A stretch of 64,000 nt of DNA. It comes from Kitasatospora paranensis (lineage in GTDB: Bacteria; Actinomycetota; Actinomycetes; Streptomycetales; Streptomycetaceae). The stretch covers positions 3,596,001 to 3,660,000 of the forward strand of contig NZ_BAABKV010000001.1 of the NCBI RefSeq assembly GCF_039544005.1. Direction: 5' to 3'. The translations under genes and the position numbers were made by a program. Below the pieces are notes generated by a model. It was not told the DNA's origin. It did no database searches and saw nothing but the letters and a program-made list of their open reading frames with translations. Of the stretch, positions 56,250 through 64,000 are shown one piece after another. Numbering within the stretch: the stretch's first letter is position 1; each line of letters begins with the position of its first letter.

Positions 56250-57725
56250 CTACGACCGGCCGCGCCAGTCCAGCACCTCGGCGCCGTACGGCGGCGGCGC
56301 GCTGTCCGGCTCGACCGCGCCGTGCACGGCGTCCGGGGGCGCACAGCCATCCACGGCGCGCCGTCACGGTGCTCGGAGGGCGCACCGCGCCCGGCAGGCG
56401 CCGGGCGGACGGCGGCGAACAGCGCCGGCAGCGCGAACGCACCCAGCGCCGCCCAGAGCAGCACGGCCACCAGCACCGTGCCGACCGTCAACGACACGGA
56501 GTACCCGTGCTCCTGCTGCGTACCGGGCTCCATACCGAGCCCGAACCGGTAGCGCATCGACAGGCCGGCCAGCATCGGCACGGCCAGCAGCACCGCGTAC
56601 AGCACCGCCAGCCGCAGCCGGTCGCCCGCCCCGAGCCCCCGGCTGTACGCCGCCCGGGCCAGCACCAGCGCGCCGGCCACCGCCGGCAGCAGCGCCCAGC
56701 GCCACTGGCCGCCCGCACCGCCGAGGTCGAACAGCGACAGCGTGCGGGACACGTCGCCGCCGGCCAGCCGCACCGTCGCACCGGAGCCCAGCCCCAGCAG
56801 CAGGAGGCCGCCGTTGGCCGCCACCGGCAGGTAGACCCAGGGCTGCAGCAGGTCCGGGTGGAACACGGCCACGGCCAGCGCCGCCGCCGTGGCCAGCCCG
56901 ACCGGCACCGCCGCGGCGCGCGCCGCCGGGGCGAGCACGTCCGCCCAGCGGCCGGCCCGGGCACGCAGCGGGGCGGCGCCGTACACGGCCAGCGCGACCA
57001 GCCCGGCCGCCACCGCCGACACCGCGACCACCGTCGGCAGGTCCGTCCCCACCGTCCGGTGGCCCTGTTCCGGCCGGAGTGCGGAGACCTGCAGGTCGAC
57101 CCGGCCGACCAGCCCCAGCAGCAGCCCCACCGAGCCCGACACGGCCGCCGTCCGGGCGGCCGCCGCCGCGGCCCCGCGGCCCGGTCCCGCCCCGGCGGGC
57201 CCCGGCCGGCGCGCAGGCGCCACGCCAGCAGGGCGAGCCAGCCGGCGGCCAGCAGCACCGGCACCCCCGGAGCACCAGCCCGGACGTCACCACCAGGCCG
57301 TCCGCGTCACCCGCGTCGTGATCGCGCAGCGGCGCGCCGAAGACGGTGAGCACCAGCGCGATCGCGACCCGGAACCGGCCGCCGTACTCCGTCTGCGGCG
57401 GCCAGAGGCCGTCCTCCGCCAGGGCCAGCAGCACGGCCACCGCCACCAGCAGGGCCGTCGGCGCGAGCAGCGCCCGCAGCGCGGGGCGCCAGTCGGCGAG
57501 CAGCCGGGCCAGCACGACGCCCGCGCCGCCCGGCTCGTACGGGACCCCGCTGCCCCACCGGCCGTCCGGGGGCGGGCCGGCGTCCTCGACCGCCCCGATG
57601 CCGCCCGCCGGCCCGGGCGGGGCCTTCGGCCCGGCGAAGCCGGGTTCCGCGAACGGCAGCCCGCAGGACGCACAGAGCCGCGCCCCCAGCGCGGAGGCCG
57701 CACCGCATGCCGTACAGATCGCCAT
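56250..57725 (-). CDS. Zinc-ribbon multi-span membrane protein, perhaps a streptophobe-family protein (three frame breaks)
   Basis: It starts MAICTACGAASALGARLCAS; the two CxxC pairs (CTAC, CASC) form a zinc ribbon. Membrane spans follow: LRALLAPTALLVAVAVLLAL and, after each frame correction, VPVLLAAGWLALLAW, SGSVGLLLGLVGRVDLQVSA, GLVALAVYGAAPL, LLLLGLGSGATVRL and LTVGTVLVAVLLWAALGAFA. Breaks near 57268 (GGGGG), 57190-57230 and 56335 (GGGGG) each fit one missing base; the last frame ends AEVLDWRGRS. About 490 residues. The layout fits the streptomycete family called streptophobe; function unknown. Confidence 0.65.
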
Positions 57726-57798
57726 CTGGTCCCCCGGTCCCCGCCCCGCCGCCGAAGACCCGTTTCTCCCACCGGCGGTCGGCGGCTGTCAACCGCGT

Positions 57799-59577
57799 TC
57801 AGTCCTTGCGGACGGGGACCTTCGGGACGGGCAGCAGGGGCAGCCGCAGCGCCCCGAACGCCGCGGTCGGCACGGCCGGCCGGACGGGCTCGACGGCCGC
57901 GACCCGCCGGTAGGCCTCGCCCTGCGCCGGGCGCCCGTCCGCCTCGCCGTTGTTCGGCCACAGCGACATCGCCCGCTCGGCCTGCGCGGTGATCGTCAGC
58001 GACGGGTTCACCCCGAGGTTGGCGGAGACCGCGGCGCCGTCCACCACGTGGATGCCCGGGTGGCCGTACAGCCGGTGGTACGGGTCGATGACACCGTGCT
58101 CGGCGTCCTCCCCGATCGGGCAGCCGCCCAGGAAGTGCGCGGTCATCGGCATCCGCATCAGCTCGCCGACGTTCGTCCCGGCGAAGCCGTTGATCTCGTC
58201 CGCGAGGATCCGCGCGGCCTCCTCGCCCTCGGGGATGTGCTCCGGATTGGGCGCCCCGTGGCCCTGCTTCGCGGTCAGCAGCCCCTTGCCGGGCCCCTTC
58301 GCCTTGCGGAAGGTGGTCAGCGAGTTGTCCAGCGACTGCATCACCAGGCCGATGATCGTCCGCTCCGACCAGCGGTACTTGGACAGGTTGCGGGCGGACA
58401 GCACCGGGTGCCGCACGGTCGTCGCCAGGTAGGAGAGCAGGTTGGACCGGCCGTGCGGGAACTGCAGGATGGTCATCAGGCCCATCGCGTTCGAGCCCTT
58501 GCCGTACCGCACCGGCTCGATGTGGGTGTTCGCGTCGGGGTGGATCGACGAGGTGATCGCCACGCCCCGGCTGAAGTCCGCCCTGGCCGCGCCGGTCTTG
58601 CGGCGGTAGCGCCGGTTGTCGGTGAGCGCGCCGACCAGCGACTCCGAGTTCGTCCGGGTGAGGAAGCCCAGCTTGGCGGAGATCCGCGGCAGCCGGCCGG
58701 TGTCGCGCATGGTGTGCAGCAGCGTCTGGGTGCCGTACGTGCCCGCGGCGACCACCACCTGGCGGGCGCGCAGCGCCGTGCGCGGCCCCTTGCGGCGGCG
58801 GGCGGTGGGGACGGTGGCGACGGTGTAGCCGCCGTCCGGGTGCTCGGCGAGGTCGACCACGGTGGTCAGCGGCCGGATCTCGGCGCCGGCCCGCTCGGCG
58901 AGGTACAGGTAGTTCTCGATCAGCATGTTCTTGGCGCCGTGCCGGCAGCCGGTCATGCACTCGCCGCACTCGGTGCAGGCCTTGCGGGCCGGGCCGGCCC
59001 CGCCGAAGTACGGGTCGGGCACCTCGCCACCGGGCTCGGCCTTCGCGGTGCCGTCGGAGTCCTTGCCGTCGCCGAAGAAGACCCCGACCGGCGCCAGGTG
59101 GAAGGTGTCGCCGACGCCCATCCGCTCGGCGGTGGCCCTCAAATGCTTGTCGGCGGCGGTCACCGTGGGGTTGAGGCGCACGCCGAGCATCCGCTGCGCC
59201 TGGTCGTAGAAGGGCGCCAGCTCCTCCTGCCAGTCGGTGATGCCGCCCCACTGGCGGTCCTCGAAGAAGGCCTTCGGCGGCACGTACAGCGTGTTGGCGT
59301 AGTTCAGCGAGCCGCCGCCGACGCCCGCGCCGGCCAGCACCAGCACGTTGCTCAGCAGGTGGATCCGCTGGATGCCGAACAGGCCCAGCGCGGGCGCCCA
59401 CAGGTAGTTGCGCAGGTCCCAGGAGTTCTTCGGCAGGTCGGCGGCGGTGTACCGGCGGCCGGCCTCCAGGACGGCCACCCGGTAGCCCTTCTCGGTCAGG
59501 CGCAGCGCCGCGACCGAGCCGCCGAAGCCCGAGCCGACCACCACCACGTCGTAGTCGAATCCGCCGTTGTCCGCCAT
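57799..59577 (-). CDS. GMC-type FAD-dependent oxidoreductase, cholesterol-oxidase-like
   Basis: Encodes 592 residues from ATG 59577 with AAGGAG upstream. FAD-binding VVVVGSGFGGSVAALRLTEK is N-terminal, and the GMC C-terminal signature VVDGAAVSANLGVNPSLTIT is clear; HFLGGCPIG with HGVIDPYHRLYG lies close to it. An unusual cysteine group CTECGECMTGCRHGAKN in the middle resembles ferredoxin-type motifs and occurs in this subgroup. It probably oxidises sterols, glucosides or other alcohols; the cytoplasmic form seems likely as no signal peptide is seen. It follows the aldehyde dehydrogenase by 42 bp, so alcohol-to-acid oxidation in one operon is possible. Confidence 0.87.
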   Translation of the reverse strand: MADNGGFDYDVVVVGSGFGGSVAALRLTEKGYRVAVLEAGRRYTAADLPKNSWDLRNYLWAPALGLFGIQRIHLLSNVLVLAGAGVGGGSLNYANTLYVPPKAFFEDRQWGGITDWQEELAPFYDQAQRMLGVRLNPTVTAADKHLRATAERMGVGDTFHLAPVGVFFGDGKDSDGTAKAEPGGEVPDPYFGGAGPARKACTECGECMTGCRHGAKNMLIENYLYLAERAGAEIRPLTTVVDLAEHPDGGYTVATVPTARRRKGPRTALRARQVVVAAGTYGTQTLLHTMRDTGRLPRISAKLGFLTRTNSESLVGALTDNRRYRRKTGAARADFSRGVAITSSIHPDANTHIEPVRYGKGSNAMGLMTILQFPHGRSNLLSYLATTVRHPVLSARNLSKYRWSERTIIGLVMQSLDNSLTTFRKAKGPGKGLLTAKQGHGAPNPEHIPEGEEAARILADEINGFAGTNVGELMRMPMTAHFLGGCPIGEDAEHGVIDPYHRLYGHPGIHVVDGAAVSANLGVNPSLTITAQAERAMSLWPNNGEADGRPAQGEAYRRVAAVEPVRPAVPTAAFGALRLPLLPVPKVPVRKD

Positions 59578-59619
59578 GGCCGTGTGCTCCTTCGAGGGTG
59601 GGGGTCGACTGGCCGGCGC

Positions 59620-61251
59620 CTATCGGACGCGCAGGGCCTTCAGTGCCTTCAGGCCGGTGGTGAGCAGGCCCGCGAACTGCCGGTCGTCGAGGCCGTGCGA
59701 GGGGCCGATCGGCATCAGCCGCTGGGTGGCGACGGTCTGCGCCTCGGTGAAGCGCAGGATGCCCTCGGAGCCGTGCCGGCGGCCGAGCCCGGAGTCGCCC
59801 ATGCCGCCCATCGGGGAGGCGACCGAGCCGTACGCGGCGGCGTAGGCCTCGTTGACGTTGACGGTGCCGGTGTGGAGACGGGCGGCGACGGCGCGGCCGC
59901 GCCGGGTGTCCTTCGTCCAGACGCTGGAGTTCAGGCCGTACGGGGTGGCGTTGGCGGCGGCGACGGCCTCGTCCTCGGTGTCGAAGCGGTAGACGGACAC
60001 CACCGGGCCGAAGGTCTCCTCGGTGCAGACCGGCATGTCGGTGGTGACGCCGTCGAGGACGGTCGGCTCGTAGAAGAGCGGGCCGAGGTCGGGCCGGGCC
60101 TGCCCGCCGGTGAGGACGGTGGCACCGGCCTTGACGGCCTCCTCGACGTGCCGGGTGACGGTCTCCAGCTGCCGGGCGGAGACCAGTGAGCCCATGTCCG
60201 CGCCGTAGGCGAGGCCGCCGCCGAGCCGCAGCGCCCGGGCCCGGGCGGTGAACCGCTCCAGGAAGGCGTCGGCGACCGAGCGGTGCACGAAGAGCCGCTC
60301 GATGGAGATGCACAGCTGGCCCGCGGAGGAGAAGCAGGCGCGGACGGCGCCCTCGGCGGCCCGGTCGAGGTCGGCGTCGGCGAGGACGAGCAGGGCGTTC
60401 TTGCCGCCGAGCTCCAGCGAGGCGCCGACCAGGCGGCCGGCGGCCTGCTGGGCGACCTGGCGGCCGGTGCGGGTGGAGCCGGTGAACGAGACGTAGTCGG
60501 CGTGCTCGACCACGGCGGGGCCGACCACCGGGCCGTCGCCGATCACGATCTGCCACAGGTCGGCGGGCAGGCCGGCCTCGACGAGCAGCTCGCGGGCCCA
60601 CAGCGCGGTCAGCGCGGTCTGCGTGTCCGGCTTGTTGACCACCGCGTTGCCGGCCGCGAAGGCGGGCAGCGCGTCGCTGACGGACAGCTCCAGCGGGTAG
60701 TTCCACGGGGAGATCTGGCCGACCACGCCCTTGGGGCGGCGGGCCTCCAGGGTGTGGGTGAGCACCGGCAGGGCGCCGCCGCGGCGGCGGTCGCGCAGGT
60801 AGGCGGGGGCCTTGCGGCCGTAGTGCCGGGCGGCGAGGGCCGCGCCGAGCACCTCCTCGAAGGCGTGCAGCCGGGTCTTGCCGGTCTCGGCCTGGATGAG
60901 GTCGAGCACCTCGTCCTGGCGGGCGAGCAGCAGGTCGTGGAAGCGCAGCAGCACGGCGGCCCGGCGGCGGACGGGCTGGGCGGCCCAGGCCTGCTGGGCG
61001 GTGCGGGCGAGCCGGTAGGCCCGCTCCACGTCGGCCGGGGTGGACTGCGGGAGGGCCGCGAGGCGCTCGCCGGTGAGCGGGGCCAGGGTCTCGACGGCCT
61101 CGGCGTCCGGCCCGGCGGTGACGCCGCGGACGAGCCGGGCGACCACGGCGTCGGTGACCGCCGAGGCGACGGTGCGGGCCCCGCCGGGGGCCGCGGGGTT
61201 GCGTCCGGTGCCGGTGGACCGGGCCTGGGTGTCTGCCGTGGTGTCCGTCAT
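59620..61251 (-). CDS. Succinate-semialdehyde dehydrogenase / aldehyde dehydrogenase family protein
   Basis: Encodes 543 residues with an Ala/Thr-rich N-terminal extension of about 30. NAD(P)-binding and substrate motifs are present: GVVGQISPWNYPLELSVSDA, catalytic Glu in ASLELGGKNALLV and Cys in CFSSAGQLCISIERLFVH; EETFGPVVSVYRF is also conserved. Streptomyces relatives are annotated as succinic semialdehyde dehydrogenase; the actual aldehyde is not determined here. The gene precedes the GMC oxidoreductase on the same strand. Confidence 0.87.
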   Translation of the reverse strand: MTDTTADTQARSTGTGRNPAAPGGARTVASAVTDAVVARLVRGVTAGPDAEAVETLAPLTGERLAALPQSTPADVERAYRLARTAQQAWAAQPVRRRAAVLLRFHDLLLARQDEVLDLIQAETGKTRLHAFEEVLGAALAARHYGRKAPAYLRDRRRGGALPVLTHTLEARRPKGVVGQISPWNYPLELSVSDALPAFAAGNAVVNKPDTQTALTALWARELLVEAGLPADLWQIVIGDGPVVGPAVVEHADYVSFTGSTRTGRQVAQQAAGRLVGASLELGGKNALLVLADADLDRAAEGAVRACFSSAGQLCISIERLFVHRSVADAFLERFTARARALRLGGGLAYGADMGSLVSARQLETVTRHVEEAVKAGATVLTGGQARPDLGPLFYEPTVLDGVTTDMPVCTEETFGPVVSVYRFDTEDEAVAAANATPYGLNSSVWTKDTRRGRAVAARLHTGTVNVNEAYAAAYGSVASPMGGMGDSGLGRRHGSEGILRFTEAQTVATQRLMPIGPSHGLDDRQFAGLLTTGLKALKALRVR

Positions 61252-61327
61252 GGTGCGCAGCCTAGGCCCTCACGGCCCGCTTGTGTACCCGCCGGTAACA
61301 GCAATTGGGGTGACGGTGCGGTGACGC

Positions 61328-63073
61328 TCAGTGCTCCACGGCGAAGTTGTTCAGGACGACCGTGAACCGGCGCAGCGCCTCCTGCCAGTCCTTCTCCGGG
61401 GAGGCCACCAGCACGTCGTACGAAGTGCCGTCCTCGGTACGGAACTCGGCCTCCTTGAGGTGCCTGCGCCCGGAGCCGTCCAGGGAGTTGTAGCTGAACT
61501 CCCAGATCGCGCCCTCCTGGCCGTTCACCTTGATGGCGTTCAGGCCCTCGCGCCGGTAGGCCTGGCGGTTCTTGGTGATGGACTCCTCCATCTGGAGGAA
61601 GTGCTGCATCGGGGTCAGCGGCTGACCGACCGTCACCGCGAACTGCAGGTAGTGCACCTTGCCGTCCGGGCTGTAGTAGATCTCGTTGTTGTCGGTGGAC
61701 CGCGTCCACGGCTTGCCGCCGGTCGGCACCGGGAAGCGGAACCCGGCCGGGTCCTCCGTCCACGCGTAGCCGCCGGGCGGCGGGCCGGGGGCCTTCGACG
61801 GGTCGGCGGTCGGCACGGTCAGCTGGCTGCTCTGCGGATCGGTGGGCACGCCCGACGAGCCGTCCGGGAGGTGGGTCAGCCCGTACGCGGCGCCGCCGGC
61901 CACCAGCGCGGCCACCACGGCCGCGAGCAGCAGCCGCGGCCAGAGCCGCCGGCGGCGTCCGGTGGGCTGCTGCGGGGCGGGCTGCAGCGGGAGGGGAGTG
62001 GGCGGGACGGGAGCGGGCGGGACGGGAGCGGGCGGGACGGGGGTGCTGTCGGCCGGCGCTGCCGGCCCGGGCGGCGCTGCCAGGGTCGCGGGCGGCGGAG
62101 GGACCGGCATGGTCGGCCCGGTGGGCAGCGGTTCGACCGGCTGCGGTGCGGGCTCGGTGCGGTCCACCACCGGCACCCGCTGGGTGGGCGTGCGGTGCAC
62201 CCCGCCGGGCGCCTTCATGCCGAGGGTGTGGCCGGCGGTGACCTCACGGAGCATCCGGGCCGCCTCGTCGGCACCGGGGCGCTCGTCCGGGTCCTTCGCC
62301 ATCAGCGCGGCCAGCACCGGCCCGAGCGCGCCGGCCCGGCGGGGCTCCGGCAGCGGGTCGGCGACGACCGCGGCCAGTGTGGTCAGCGGCGAGGTGCGGC
62401 GGAACGGCGACTCGCCCTCGACGGCCGCGTACAGCGTGGCCCCCAGGCCCCACAGGTCGGAGGCCGGGCCCGGACGGTCGCCCTGGGCGCGCTCCGGTGC
62501 CAGGTAGTCGGGCGAGCCGACCAGGTCGCCGGGGCGGGTGAGCTCGGTGGAGCCCTCGAAGGTGGCGATGCCGAAGTCCAGCAGGACGACCCGGCCGGTG
62601 CCCTTCTCCAGCAGGACGTTGGCCGGCTTCACGTCGCGGTGCAGCACGCCGAGCTGGTGGCCGCGGTGCAGCGCGGCCAGCACCTGGAGGCCGACCTCGG
62701 CGGCCTCGCGCGGCAGCAGCGTGCCGTCCTGGCTGATCACGTCGGCCAGCGAACGGCCGTCGACCAGCTCCATGACGATCCACGGCCGGCCGTCGTCCTC
62801 CAGCACGTCGTGGATGGTGATGACACCCGGGTGCTTGATCCGTGCGGCGGCTCTGGCCTCGCGCTTCATCCGGGACTGGAGGATCTCCAGCTCCTCCTCG
62901 TCGAGGTGGCTGACGGTCAGCTCCTTGACCGCGACCTCGCGGTCGAGCATCTCGTCCCGGGCCCGCCAGACGGTGCCCATGCCGCCGCGGCCCAGCCGGT
63001 CGCCCAGCACGTACCGACCCGCGAGCACCCTGCCGGTGTCCCTGGCCCCCGTCGACCGGTCCTGCACGCCCAT
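61328..63073 (-). CDS. Membrane-anchored Ser/Thr protein kinase
   Basis: Encodes 581 residues. The Hanks-type kinase domain (about 14-275) has G-loop LGRGGMGTVWRA, the lysine in EVAVKELTVS, the catalytic loop VLHRDVKPANVLLEK, DFGIATFEGS and PDYLAPERAQGDRPGPASDL. A Pro-rich linker follows, then one span LLLAAVVAALVAGGAAYGLT and an extracellular domain of about 170 residues (FRFPVPTGGKPWTRSTDNNE). All catalytic residues are present. The exterior domain probably senses a ligand; none is identified. A second kinase-like gene starts upstream at the window edge. Confidence 0.93.
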   Translation of the reverse strand: MGVQDRSTGARDTGRVLAGRYVLGDRLGRGGMGTVWRARDEMLDREVAVKELTVSHLDEEELEILQSRMKREARAAARIKHPGVITIHDVLEDDGRPWIVMELVDGRSLADVISQDGTLLPREAAEVGLQVLAALHRGHQLGVLHRDVKPANVLLEKGTGRVVLLDFGIATFEGSTELTRPGDLVGSPDYLAPERAQGDRPGPASDLWGLGATLYAAVEGESPFRRTSPLTTLAAVVADPLPEPRRAGALGPVLAALMAKDPDERPGADEAARMLREVTAGHTLGMKAPGGVHRTPTQRVPVVDRTEPAPQPVEPLPTGPTMPVPPPPATLAAPPGPAAPADSTPVPPAPVPPAPVPPTPLPLQPAPQQPTGRRRRLWPRLLLAAVVAALVAGGAAYGLTHLPDGSSGVPTDPQSSQLTVPTADPSKAPGPPPGGYAWTEDPAGFRFPVPTGGKPWTRSTDNNEIYYSPDGKVHYLQFAVTVGQPLTPMQHFLQMEESITKNRQAYRREGLNAIKVNGQEGAIWEFSYNSLDGSGRRHLKEAEFRTEDGTSYDVLVASPEKDWQEALRRFTVVLNNFAVEH

Positions 63074-63220
63074 GGCGACCGCTCCCCCATCCTCAGTCCA
63101 CCGTCACCGTGACGGAGGTATCGGTGCACCGCAGACTCACCGCACGGACATCTTCCAACTCCAGGTTAGGCGGCGCTCCGCCGGGGCCCGAATCCCCTCC
63201 CGCGCCGGAACGGGGGCCGC

Positions 63221-64000
63221 TCAGCCCGCGACCAGGACCACGGCCGCCAGCCCGGCGATCAGGGTCAGCAGCACACCGCCGACCAGCAGCGGGCCCAGCA
63301 GCGCGGGCGGGACGCGCGGCGGACGGGCGGGCCCGCCGGCCGCCCGCTCCACCGCACGCGAACGGCGGGAGCGCGGCACCGGCGCGAGCGCGGCGGGGCG
63401 CGGCACCGGCAGCAGCGGCGGCTCGTCCTGCGGACCGTACGGCTCGGGCGCGCCGGCCAGCAGGGCGCGCAGCCGGGCCTGGGCCTGCTCGGCGGTCGGC
63501 CGGGCGGCGGCCGGCGCGAGCAGGTCCTCGACCAGGCCGCGCAGCGGGCCGCAGCCGTCCGCGGGATAGCGTCGGCCGTCGCGGACGGCGCCGAGCAGGG
63601 TCGGCAGGTCCGTCTCCGGGTAGGGGCTGTGACCGGTGAGCAGGCGGTACAGCAGGACACCGAGCGACCAGCAGTCCGCCGCGGGCCCGGAGTCGGGCGG
63701 CCAGCGCTCCGCCCGGGCGCCGACCAGGTCGGCGCGGGCCTCGTACACCCGGCGCGGGACGGGGCCGCCGAGCTGGGCGGCGAGCGCCTCCTGGGCGGCG
63801 CCGAGGAGCAGGCCGCCGAGCAGGGCGGCGCCGTCCTCGCAGACCAGCACCGCGTCCGCGGTGACGTTGCCGTGCACGAGGCCGGCCTCGTGGAGGGCGC
63901 GCAGCGCTCCGGCCAGGTCCGCCCCCAGTTCGGCGACCCGGAAGGGCGGAACGGGGCCGGCCCCGGCGAGTTCGGAGAGCGCGGATCCCGGTGCGCCTTC
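63221..64000 (-). CDS. Kinase-like membrane protein without the catalytic aspartate (5' part beyond the window)
   Basis: Only the C-terminal 259 residues are visible; the frame is open to the edge. ALRALHEAGLVHGNVTADAV is at the place of the catalytic loop, but HRD is replaced by HGN, and the DFG position reads EDGAALLGG. The C-lobe remains: DCWSLGVLLYRLLTGHSPYP, then VEDLLAPAAARPTAEQAQAR. The protein ends in a span LVGGVLLTLIAGLAAVVLVA. It is probably a pseudokinase, as found next to active kinases in actinomycetes, and may regulate its neighbour at 61328. Confidence 0.82.
   Translation of the reverse strand, partial: EGAPGSALSELAGAGPVPPFRVAELGADLAGALRALHEAGLVHGNVTADAVLVCEDGAALLGGLLLGAAQEALAAQLGGPVPRRVYEARADLVGARAERWPPDSGPAADCWSLGVLLYRLLTGHSPYPETDLPTLLGAVRDGRRYPADGCGPLRGLVEDLLAPAAARPTAEQAQARLRALLAGAPEPYGPQDEPPLLPVPRPAALAPVPRSRRSRAVERAAGGPARPPRVPPALLGPLLVGGVLLTLIAGLAAVVLVAG

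Noticed and set aside
57287..60706. A single giant protein spanning the GMC and aldehyde dehydrogenase genes
   Set aside because: It is an alternative frame that happens to stay open; both enzymes are complete in other frames of the same strand.

Overview
The window is very GC-rich chromosomal DNA with the codon bias, GTG starts and gene order of an actinomycete of the Streptomyces/Kitasatospora type. The order sucCD, isobutyryl-CoA mutase small subunit, lipase, M23 peptidase, PcrA helicase is familiar from Streptomyces chromosomes, and guaA and a GMC oxidoreductase lie further along. No rRNA, tRNA or CRISPR array was seen.

Layout. 1-4.7 kb: a partial membrane protein, a LuxR/sigma-like regulator and sucCD. 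5-13.2 kb: a divergent MoxR AAA+ / vWA / DUF5682 / SWIM / DUF5691 module. 13.4-18.6 kb: icmB, a lipase, a LytM peptidase and pcrA. 19-40 kb: an accessory region, described below. 40-48.4 kb: a minus-strand block of four multi-span GT-C-like glycosyltransferases and two acyltransferase-3 proteins, probably for envelope glycan or glycolipid decoration. 48.5-52.5 kb: a PspC-type sensor kinase and response regulator, divergent from a second PspC protein. 52.5-64 kb: a DoxX-Rieske fusion, guaA, a zinc-ribbon membrane protein, a GMC oxidoreductase, an aldehyde dehydrogenase, a Ser/Thr kinase and the start of a second, kinase-like gene that lacks the catalytic aspartate.

The accessory region is the main discovery. 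A 2,405-residue secreted Rhs/YD-repeat polymorphic toxin (minus strand) ends in a Hint domain and a WHH-type nuclease tip, followed by a SUKH-family immunity gene. Directly beyond lies an integrase gene with rep, a short xis-like gene, a GntR regulator and a toxin-antitoxin pair, and then a second, orphan toxin tip (ADP-ribosyltransferase-like) with its own immunity gene. The orphan tip begins at the same 14-bp stretch, encoding the end of the Hint domain, at which the present tip joins the main gene. This is the arrangement expected if a 6.4-kb integrative element carrying a tip and immunity gene recombined into the toxin gene itself, replacing one warhead with another. A truncated integrase behind the orphan immunity gene suggests an earlier round. 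The orphan tip was later split by an IS5-like element that appears to carry a CdiI-like immunity gene; removing the IS and one TGA target duplication restores the reading frame exactly.

Quality warning. About 16 coding regions or junctions show an abrupt frame change, nearly all explained by one missing base in a G/C run, including in housekeeping genes (pcrA, guaA). These look like sequencing or assembly deletions rather than pseudogenes. I give the reconstructed full gene span and the approximate position of each break.
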